A stretch of DNA of 52,305 nucleotides from Actibacterium sp. MT2.3-13A (lineage in GTDB: Bacteria > Pseudomonadota > Alphaproteobacteria > Rhodobacterales > Rhodobacteraceae): contig NZ_JAGSOU010000019.1 in assembly GCF_018139985.1 (NCBI RefSeq), positions 1-52,305 of the forward strand, read 5' to 3'. The position numbers and the translations under genes were made by a program. Of this stretch, positions 46,274 through 52,305 are shown in pieces. The notes below the pieces were generated by a model. The model was not told the DNA's origin. It worked only from the letters and a program-made list of their open reading frames with translations, and did not search any database. How positions within the stretch are numbered: position 1 is the first letter of the stretch; each line of letters starts with the position of its first letter.

Positions 46274-46309
46274 GGGCCGGATCAGGCACTGATCCGGCCC
46301 AAAATTTTT
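46274..46309 (+). terminator. Rho-independent terminator of the rml operon
   Basis: GGGCCGGATCAG (46274-46285) and CTGATCCGGCCC (46289-46300) form a perfect 12-bp stem with a three-base loop, followed by AAAATTTTT. The A/T tract could also stop the convergent parB transcript. Confidence 0.9.
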
Positions 46310-46327
46310 CGCCCCGCGGGAAGGCGG

Positions 46328-47380
46328 TCAGCCCTGGCGCGACAGCCAGTCGAGCAGCCGGGCGCGCAGATCCCCGGTCACGCCCGGGCCGCTGAGGGTC
46401 AGGCGGCCGTCGGCATGGGGGGTGACGCGCACGCCGGGGCAGGGCTCGGCCACGGGCGCGAGGGGCTGTTTCGTCTCTATCCCGGCCTTTAGTGACTGTT
46501 TTTGAGCCGCGGGCGGGGTCAGCACCGCCTCCAGGCAGGCCCGCTCGGCCGCGGCGTCGGCGGGCTGCGCCCGGTCGAGCGCCGCGCGCAGGCGCGGGGC
46601 CAGGTCGGGCTCTTCCTCCAGCCGGCGGGACAGGATCAGCCCGGCGCGCTCTCCCATCGCCTCGGGAAAGCGCAGCGCGCCGTCGAGCGCCTGCACGATG
46701 GTCAGGAAACTGCGGATCTTGGAACGCTTGGCCCGCGAAGCGGCGTGGTAGAGCCGCAGCAGCGCCTGCTTTTCCGTCTCGAACACGCCCTGTTCCACCG
46801 ATTTGGCGGCAATGCGGGCGCGCTCGTAATAGCTCAGCCCGACGCGGATCTCGTTCTCCTCGACCATCGCCAGATAGGCGTCGGAGGACTCCTCCGGTCG
46901 GCGCAGCAGGGCCAGGACCGTGCCGTATTTCCCGTCGCCGGTCTCCGCCTGCAGCCGGCGCAGCGCGTGACAGCGCCGCCAGCCCGAGATCAGCCCGTAG
47001 CGCTCGCCGCCCAGGGCCGCGACCTCGATCGGGGTCTGCTGGCCGCGCGCGCGCAGCGACTCCATCAGCGTGGTCATCTCGCCGTCGTCCACAGCGATCC
47101 GGTCGCGCACGAGATAGTCAAGCTGCACCGCCTCCAGCGGCAGGCTGAGCACCATGCGCCCCTCTTCGCGGGCGCGGGTCAGGCTCTGCGTCACCTCGTT
47201 CAGCGCCGCGGTCGCGGAGGCCTCGGCGGCCACGTCGGCGATCGGCGGGGCGGGGCGGGCGCGGCCCCCCGGCGCCACCCCCATGGGATAGAGCGCCTTG
47301 GTCTCCAGCCCGGCCTCGGGGGCGGGCGGCGCGCCCAGGTAATCGGGGTTGGGCGGGGTCAGGCGTTTGCGCTTGGCCAT
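46328..47380 (-). CDS. parB: Plasmid partition protein ParB
   Basis: This is a 350-residue ParB/RepB-family protein. The N-terminal ~90 residues include a ParA-contact-type basic start (MAKRKRLTPPNPDYLG). The ParB/Srx nuclease-like domain has MTTLMESLRARGQQTPIEVA, YGLISGWRRCHALRRLQAET (the G-x-R-R core) and VEENEIRVGLSYYERARIA. A helix-turn-helix region (KRSKIRSFLTIVQALDGALR) follows. It should bind the parS palindromes. AAGGAG precedes ATG 47380. It lies downstream of parA on the same strand; the frame upstream to 47605 is not coding. Confidence 0.92.
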   Translation of the reverse strand: MAKRKRLTPPNPDYLGAPPAPEAGLETKALYPMGVAPGGRARPAPPIADVAAEASATAALNEVTQSLTRAREEGRMVLSLPLEAVQLDYLVRDRIAVDDGEMTTLMESLRARGQQTPIEVAALGGERYGLISGWRRCHALRRLQAETGDGKYGTVLALLRRPEESSDAYLAMVEENEIRVGLSYYERARIAAKSVEQGVFETEKQALLRLYHAASRAKRSKIRSFLTIVQALDGALRFPEAMGERAGLILSRRLEEEPDLAPRLRAALDRAQPADAAAERACLEAVLTPPAAQKQSLKAGIETKQPLAPVAEPCPGVRVTPHADGRLTLSGPGVTGDLRARLLDWLSRQG

Positions 47381-47473
47381 GTCTGGATCTCCTTGCACTC
47401 GGGGGCCGCGCCGCAGGATGCCGGCAAGCCCTGAACGGGCGGTGAGCGGCGCGCGCGCCGGGGGAGGGGGCGA

Positions 47474-47493
47474 ATGTTTCGCGCGCGAAACAT
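47474..47493. promoter_or_regulatory. Putative parS palindrome between parA and parB
   Basis: This is a second perfect ATGTTTCGCGCGCGAAACAT, five bases past the end of parA (stop at 47499-47501). Together with 46212-46231 it brackets parB. Confidence 0.75.
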
Positions 47494-47498
47494 CCCGC

Positions 47499-48890
47499 TC
47501 ATTCCGCCGCCGCCCGCGCGGCCAGCTCGTCGCGCCGCCAGCTGCCCAGAAGCAGGCCCTTGACCGCGGCATAGGTGGCGTCGAAGGTCTCGCGCCCGCG
47601 GACATAGGTCTCGCGGTTGAAATCGCGGTAATCGGCCTCGTAGATGCCCTGCACCTGCTCGCCGGCCTGGCCGATCAGGGCGGTGAAATCCTGCCGGTGG
47701 GGCGACAGGGTCTGGCCCAGATAGGCCTGCATCAGGGCGGCCAGCTCGGCCTGCTGGGTGCCGTCGTAGCGGGTCACCACCGCGCGCACCGCGTCCCACT
47801 GGAAGGCCAGCCCGTCGCGCCCCAGCGCGCGCGCGGCCATGTTCTCGGCCTCCTCGATCGAGGAGAAGGTCGAATGCAGCATGTCGAAGAAACGCCCGGT
47901 GGAATCGAATTCGAGGAAGGAGGCGCCCATCGGCACCAGCAGGATATCCGCCGCCGCCAGCCCGTTGATGGTCAGATAGCCGAGCGCCGGCGGCGTATCG
48001 AGGAAGATCACGTCATAGGCGTCGAGCAGCCCGTCCTCGGCCAGGGTGTCGGTCAGCGCGTCCCACAGCTTCCAGCCGCGGCCCTGCATCCGCCAGACCG
48101 GGATCTGGAACTCGGCCCAGTAGAGGTTCAGCTGCGCGCCGAGCAGGTCGATATTGGGCCAGTGGGTCTTCTGCACCAGGTCGGGCGCCCGGACCTCCAG
48201 CGCCGCGCCCAGGGTGTCGTCCAGCGGCACCGGCGCCTCGCCGCGGTCGATCCGGCGCTGGTTCTCGGCGCGCAGATGGGTGGCGTAATGGCGCGCCAGC
48301 AGCGGAAAGACGGTCTGCCATTCATCCTCCACCCTGCCGCCGAAGACCGAGGTCATCGAGCCCTGGCTGTCGAGGTCGATCACCAGCACGCGGTAGCCGT
48401 CCAGCGCCGCCGACATCGCCAGATGCGCCGCGGTGCTGGTCTTGCCGACGCCGCCCTTGAAATTGGCCACCGCGACCATCTTGGCGGGCAGGCCGGCGGG
48501 GCGGTAGGGGAGGTATTCCTTGCTCTTCGAGCCCTCCTGGCCGAAATGCGCGCGCAGGCGCAGCACCTCGTCGAGGGTGAACCATTTCGCCCCGCCCGGG
48601 GTCTCGCTGCGGCCCTGGGGCAGGTCGGGGTTGGCCTTCAGCACGCGGCGAAAATGGCCGGTGGCCACCGGGATCAGGTAGCGGGTGATCTCCCAGGTCG
48701 AGAACAGGCGCAGGCTGCGCCGGCCGTCCTGTTCCAGGCCGCGGCTGGCAAGGTCGTCGCGCCCGGCCGCGCAGGCCCGCGCGATGCGGTCGAAATCCGA
48801 CGTGCCGGTGGGCGCGCCGAGCTGGGTCAGCGCCTGATCGGGGTCGATGTTGAAATAGGGAGGAAGGCTGTCCCGGAGATCGGCTTTCAT
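47499..48890 (-). CDS. parA: Plasmid partition ATPase ParA
   Basis: This is a 463-residue type Ia ParA. An N-terminal DNA-binding region of ~140 residues (with a MerR-like WFTLDEVLRLRAHFG) precedes the deviant Walker A motif FKGGVGKTSTAAHLA (lysine signature, residues ~145-151). VLVIDLDSQGSMTSVFGG and DVIFLDTPPALGYLTINGL are the A' and B motifs. It drives plasmid segregation with ParB. ATG 48890 has GAGG eight bases upstream; ATG 48926 or GTG 48941 would lengthen it but lack ribosome sites. It is divergent from repA across the putative origin. Confidence 0.92.
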   Translation of the reverse strand: MKADLRDSLPPYFNIDPDQALTQLGAPTGTSDFDRIARACAAGRDDLASRGLEQDGRRSLRLFSTWEITRYLIPVATGHFRRVLKANPDLPQGRSETPGGAKWFTLDEVLRLRAHFGQEGSKSKEYLPYRPAGLPAKMVAVANFKGGVGKTSTAAHLAMSAALDGYRVLVIDLDSQGSMTSVFGGRVEDEWQTVFPLLARHYATHLRAENQRRIDRGEAPVPLDDTLGAALEVRAPDLVQKTHWPNIDLLGAQLNLYWAEFQIPVWRMQGRGWKLWDALTDTLAEDGLLDAYDVIFLDTPPALGYLTINGLAAADILLVPMGASFLEFDSTGRFFDMLHSTFSSIEEAENMAARALGRDGLAFQWDAVRAVVTRYDGTQQAELAALMQAYLGQTLSPHRQDFTALIGQAGEQVQGIYEADYRDFNRETYVRGRETFDATYAAVKGLLLGSWRRDELAARAAAE

Positions 48891-48944
48891 CTGCTGCGCC
48901 TCGATGTTCGCATTTTTTGCCAACATATCACAAAAGCGCACACA

Positions 48945-49310
48945 TGAAAGGATTTTGGAGACATCCCCTGATTTTCTCAGCAGATTCGGGGGTTTTGCGG
49001 CCCGCGCTGCGCCGGAGGCGGGGCAAATTCCGCCGATGGGATGTTATTTTTTTTGTTATTTATAGGTTACGGCAAAACGGGGCGTCACGAAAACCCTGCT
49101 TTTGCACGGGGTTCGGCCGGGTTTTCGCGGAGGGGGCGATTCCGAAACCCCGATCTTTCGATTCCGATCCCACGCTGGGCCGACTCCGATCCGCCGAAGC
49201 CTGACTGGACGCGGATTGGGGATAACCTTAGGGTGAGTGTCACTGAAACCCCGATAAGACGCGCAAGAACGGGTGGGGGCAGGGGCGGCAACAGGGCAGG
49301 GCGGTCGGAC
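48945..49310. other. Putative replication origin (oriV) between parA and repA
   Basis: This intergenic region is the most AT-rich part of the window: 49040-49067 is nearly all A/T apart from scattered G. Downstream lie three direct repeats with exact 22-bp spacing (49137, 49159, 49181) and an 11-bp repeat, GAAACCCCGAT (49144-49154 and 49245-49255). Location between divergent parA and repA and the mix of AT-rich segment plus iterons fit an iteron-type origin. Confidence 0.6.
49137..49202 (+). repeat. Three 22-bp-spaced iteron-like direct repeats
   Basis: CGATTCCGA at 49137-49145 and 49159-49167 and CGACTCCGA at 49181-49189 start exactly 22 bases apart, two helical turns, so a protein would meet each on the same face. 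The remaining part of each unit is more variable (copies two and three share CGATCC). Confidence 0.6.
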
Positions 49311-50357
49311 ATGGCAGGGCAGGGCGATATCTCGCAACGCGCAGGGGGGCTGCTGCCCGACCGGCACCCGACGGGCGATTTCTTCATCTGCGATATCTTC
49401 GATGCCTCGCCCAAGGACGACTTGGGCTCGATGGAGCATCCGATCTTCTCGCTCTCGACCCGGCCGGACCGGCGCATCCTCAGCTATGTCCACAACGGCA
49501 TCTCGGTGCAGGTGACGCCTTCGGTGAAGGGGCGGGCGACGATCCACGACAAGGACATCCTGATCTACTGCATCAGCCAGCTGATGGCGGCGCTGAACGC
49601 GGGGCGCGAGATCGGCCGCACGCTGCAGCTCAAGGCGCACGACCTGCTGGTGGCGACCAACCGCGACACCTCCGGCGACAGCTACGCCCGGCTGCGCGAG
49701 GCTTTCGAGCGGCTGGCCGGCACCCGGATCACCACCAATCTCGCCACCGGGGGGCTGGAGACCACCACCGGCTTCGGCCTGATCGAGAGCTGGGAGATCC
49801 TGCGCCGCTCGCGCGGGGGGCGGATGATCAGCGTGACGGTGACGCTCAGCGAATGGCTCTACCGGGCGGTGCTGTCGAAATCGGTGCTGACGCTGAACCG
49901 CGACTATTTCCGCCTGCGCAAGCCGCTGGAGCGGCGCATCTACGAACTGGCGCGCAAACATTGCGGGCGCCAGCCGGAATGGCGGGTGAGCGTTGCCACC
50001 CTGCACAAGAAATCCGGCAGCGCCGCGCCGCTGCGGGTGTTCCGCGCCGCGCTGCGCCGGATGATCGCGGAGGCCCATCTGCCGGATTACGCGATGCGCG
50101 AGGATCCCGGCGACCTCATCGTCTTCAGCCGCGCCGGCCAGGTGGTCGAGACCGCCGGCGCGCCGCTGCTGCGCGTCGAGACGCTGGAGGCGGCGCGCGC
50201 GCTGGCGCCGGGGGCGGATGTCTACGCGCTGGAGGCCGAGTGGCGCGACTGGTGGGCGGCGAAGGGTCGGGCGCGGCTGCACGCCCCCGACCGCGCCTTC
50301 CTGGGCTGGGTGAAAACCCGCCTGGCGGGCGGGGAGGCGCCGGGCGGTAAGGGTTGA
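49311..50357 (+). CDS. repA: Plasmid replication initiator RepA (RPA family)
   Basis: This is a 348-residue initiator of the replication-initiator-A (RPA) family common on alphaproteobacterial plasmids. TGDFFICDIFDASPKDDLGS, MEHPIFSLSTRPDRRILSY and the NG...VTPSVKGRATIHDKDILIY segment are the family's conserved N-terminal block; LNRDYFRLRKPLERRIYELA is the winged-helix core. It defines the RepA compatibility type. ATG 49311 was chosen because the frame upstream to 49041 crosses the AT-rich origin DNA. It is divergent from parA. Confidence 0.92.
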   Translation: MAGQGDISQRAGGLLPDRHPTGDFFICDIFDASPKDDLGSMEHPIFSLSTRPDRRILSYVHNGISVQVTPSVKGRATIHDKDILIYCISQLMAALNAGREIGRTLQLKAHDLLVATNRDTSGDSYARLREAFERLAGTRITTNLATGGLETTTGFGLIESWEILRRSRGGRMISVTVTLSEWLYRAVLSKSVLTLNRDYFRLRKPLERRIYELARKHCGRQPEWRVSVATLHKKSGSAAPLRVFRAALRRMIAEAHLPDYAMREDPGDLIVFSRAGQVVETAGAPLLRVETLEAARALAPGADVYALEAEWRDWWAAKGRARLHAPDRAFLGWVKTRLAGGEAPGGKG

Positions 50358-50367
50358 GTCATATTCA

Positions 50368-50385
50368 GGCCATACTTGTATGGCC
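50368..50385. promoter_or_regulatory. Operator-like palindrome downstream of repA
   Basis: GGCCATAC-TT-GTATGGCC is a perfect inverted repeat ten bases after the repA stop and 140 bases before the RTX protease. Its right half includes TTGTAT, a possible -35, so a regulator bound here could control the protease gene. No T-tract follows, which argues against a terminator. Confidence 0.45.
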
Positions 50386-50523
50386 CATGCGGCTTGCGTA
50401 GCGTGCCGGCGCGGCAGTGGGGGCCTTCGCGACGGCCGGGCATGACGGGGCATCTGGCGCGCGGAGACCGGGGACGGGGACCCGCGGCCGCGGCGTGAAA
50501 GAGCAAAGAGAGATCAGTCATTC

Positions 50524-52305
50524 ATGTGCACCATTTGTACGACCTTCAATCCCTTTGAAACCACCTGCGTTTACGCCGCCCCCGAACGGGCCCGTCTGAT
50601 CGAGGCGGGGGACGCCCCGGACGGCACGGCAACGACCTACAGCCTGCAACCCGGAGACGTGTTCGCCGGCACGCTGAGCGCGCTGGGGGACCGCGACTGG
50701 GTCGCGGTGCAGCTGAGCGCGGGCGAGACCTACCAGATGACGCTGCGCGGCTCGGCCTCGGGCAGCGGCACGCTGTCGGACCCCTATCTGCGGCTCTATG
50801 ACAACGGCGGCAGGCTGCTCCAGCAGAACGACGATGCCGGCGGCACGCTGGAATCGGCGCTGCGCTTCACCGCACCGCGCAGCGGCACCTATTACGTCGC
50901 CGCCGGGGCCTATGCCGATGCCACCAGCGGCAGCTACGAGATGAGCGTCACGCGCGCCGCCCCGGTGCAGGCCGCGTCGATCGTCGAACTGGCCGATTAC
51001 CTGGCCACCGACTACTGGCAGGGCGCCACGCGCAGCTTCGACACCTCGGCGAGCAACCTGATCACGGTGAACCTGGCCGGGCTGACCGCGGCCGGCCGGC
51101 AGCTGGCCCGCTGGGCCCTCGACGCCTGGGAGACGGTGGCCGACATCCGGTTCGCCGAGGCCACCGGCACCGCCGACATCACCTTCGGCGACGACCAGCC
51201 GGGCGCCGGCACCGCCACCGCCTATTCGGGCAGCACCATCCAGTCGGCCGATGTGAACATCTCGGTCAACTGGCTGAACACCTATGGCACGACGATGGAC
51301 AGCTACGCGCTGCAATCCTACATCCACGAAATCGGCCATGCCCTGGGCCTGGGCCATATGGGCCCCTACAACACCGATGGCATCTACGGGGTGGACAACA
51401 TCTTTTCCAACGACAGCTGGCAGATCTCCAGCATGTCCTATTTCAGCCAGACCGATAACACCTCGATCCGCGCCAGCTACGCCTATCTGGTGACGCCGAT
51501 GATGGCCGATATCGTCGCGATACAGAGCCTCTACGGCGCGCCCGGCGCCGGCAGCGCGACGGACGGCGACACCACCTACGGGGCGAATTCCAACCTCGGC
51601 GGCGCCCTGGGCGTCCTGTTCAACCAGGTCTTCGGCAGCGGTGCGAACCCGGCGGTCTATGACGGCGGCCCGGTGGCGCTGACCCTCTATGACCGGGGCG
51701 GGATCGACACGCTGGACCTCTCCCCCAACCAGAGCAACGACCGGATCAACCTGGGGGCCGGCACCTTCTCGAACGTGAACGGTCTGCGCGGCAACCTCGG
51801 CATCGCCCCGGGCAGCGTGATCGAGCGGGTCGTGGCCGGATCGGGCAGCGACACCGTGCTGGGCAACGCGGCCGACAACACGCTGCTGGGCAATGGCGGC
51901 CATGACAGCCTGTCCGGCAATGGCGGGCGCGACCAGATCTATGGCGGGGATGGCAACGACACCCTGCGCGGCGGGACCGGCGCCGACACGCTGGGCGGCG
52001 GCGGCGGCGACGACCAGGTCTGGGCCGGCGATGCCGACGACCTGCTCTATGGCGGCGACGGCGCCGACACGCTGGGCGCGGGCGCGGGCAATGACACGGT
52101 CTGGGCCGGGGGTGGCGGCGACCTGATCTATGGCGGCGACGGGGCCGACTCGCTGGGTGCCGGGGGCGGCAATGACACAATCTGGACCGGGGCCGGCGCC
52201 GACCTGGCCTATGGCGGGCCGGGCATCAACCGGATCGGCGGCGGCGCCGGCAACGACACGCTGTGGGGCGGGGCCGACGGCGATTCGATCTACGGCGGCA
52301 ACGAC
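50524..52305 (+). CDS. Serralysin-like M10 metalloprotease with PPC domain and RTX repeats (5' part)
   Basis: This is the N-terminal 594 codons of a secreted metalloprotease that runs off the right edge and continues at base 72 of the window. The N-terminus, MCTICTTFNPFETTC, is Cys-rich. Residues ~38-150 form a pre-peptidase C-terminal (PPC) beta-sandwich (YSLQPGDVFAGTL...YYVAAGAY). The zinc site IHEIGHALGLGHMG places H268, E269, H272 and H278, and the Met-turn is SSMSYFSQ (M304, Y306), as in serralysins. RTX repeats of the GGDGxDTLGxGxGNDxVWAG type fill ~440-594. The ribosome site is weak. It probably degrades extracellular protein after type I secretion. Confidence 0.88.
   Translation, partial: MCTICTTFNPFETTCVYAAPERARLIEAGDAPDGTATTYSLQPGDVFAGTLSALGDRDWVAVQLSAGETYQMTLRGSASGSGTLSDPYLRLYDNGGRLLQQNDDAGGTLESALRFTAPRSGTYYVAAGAYADATSGSYEMSVTRAAPVQAASIVELADYLATDYWQGATRSFDTSASNLITVNLAGLTAAGRQLARWALDAWETVADIRFAEATGTADITFGDDQPGAGTATAYSGSTIQSADVNISVNWLNTYGTTMDSYALQSYIHEIGHALGLGHMGPYNTDGIYGVDNIFSNDSWQISSMSYFSQTDNTSIRASYAYLVTPMMADIVAIQSLYGAPGAGSATDGDTTYGANSNLGGALGVLFNQVFGSGANPAVYDGGPVALTLYDRGGIDTLDLSPNQSNDRINLGAGTFSNVNGLRGNLGIAPGSVIERVVAGSGSDTVLGNAADNTLLGNGGHDSLSGNGGRDQIYGGDGNDTLRGGTGADTLGGGGGDDQVWAGDADDLLYGGDGADTLGAGAGNDTVWAGGGGDLIYGGDGADSLGAGGGNDTIWTGAGADLAYGGPGINRIGGGAGNDTLWGGADGDSIYGGND
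52235..52305 (+). repeat. 71-bp terminal direct repeat identical to bases 1-71
   Basis: The last 71 bases equal the first 71 without mismatch, and both lie inside RTX coding sequence in matching codon phase. An assembly overlap at the closing point of a circular replicon is the best explanation. Confidence 0.9.

Noticed and set aside
49041-49310. N-terminal 90-codon extension of repA
   Set aside because: It would read through the AT-rich patch and iterons, starts with a hydrophobic run unlike the family, and has no ribosome site.
50524-52305. RTX repeats considered as a CRISPR-like or satellite array
   Set aside because: The repeats are nine-codon coding units with third-position drift in frame, not fixed repeats with unique spacers.

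Overview
The window looks like a complete, circularly permuted plasmid of a GC-rich alphaproteobacterium of the Rhodobacterales (Roseobacter group). The first 71 bases repeat exactly as the last 71 bases. Joining them fuses the truncated reading frame at the right end (from 50524) in frame with the truncated one at the left end (to 425), giving one 711-codon secreted RTX metalloprotease. The circle would then be about 52,234 bp. The order rmlCBDA - parB - parA - repA (RPA-family initiator) is the hallmark of the RepA-type 'biofilm plasmids' known from roseobacters, such as the 65-kb plasmid of Phaeobacter inhibens, in which a rhamnose operon sits beside the replication module.

Layout. (1) 0-3 kb: the tail of the RTX protease and a large RTX/beta-propeller protein. 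(2) 3-29 kb: a dense surface-glycan region with glycosyltransferases (GT4, tandem GT2, a galectin-like/GT31-like/GT2-like giant, a fucosyltransferase-like protein), seven sulfotransferase-like proteins, a GMD paralogue, a WcbI-GSCFA fusion, and a paralogous pair of coiled-coil proteins of unknown function. (3) 29.7-36.6 kb: nucleotide-sugar genes gmd, fcl, manC (GDP-L-fucose) and glf (UDP-galactofuranose), interrupted by a phage-tail-fibre-like gene pair. (4) 36.8-42.7 kb: a VWA/RTX secreted protein, an ABC-2 capsule exporter (kpsM/kpsT/kpsE type) and a GlfT-like glycosyltransferase. (5) 42.8-46.3 kb: rmlCBDA for dTDP-L-rhamnose, closed by a strong terminator. (6) 46.3-50.4 kb: parB, parA, a putative origin with three 22-bp iterons, and repA. 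Three copies of a GTTTCGCGCGCGAAAC palindrome (parS candidates) lie in rmlD, between rmlA and parB, and between parB and parA.

Together the genes read as one programme. Nucleotide-sugar enzymes supply GDP-fucose, dTDP-rhamnose and UDP-Galf. The glycosyltransferases assemble a polymer, the many PAPS-type sulfotransferases probably sulfate it, and KpsM/T/E exports it. RTX proteins are delivered to the same surface, probably through a type I secretion system encoded elsewhere. PAPS synthesis, phosphomannomutase, KpsD/KpsC/KpsS and HlyB/HlyD are not visible here and must come from the rest of the genome. The most novel points are the number of sulfotransferases, the bacterial galectin-like plus GT31-like fusion, the paralogous coiled-coil family, and the parS site inside rmlD. 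I saw no tRNA, rRNA, CRISPR array or transposase.
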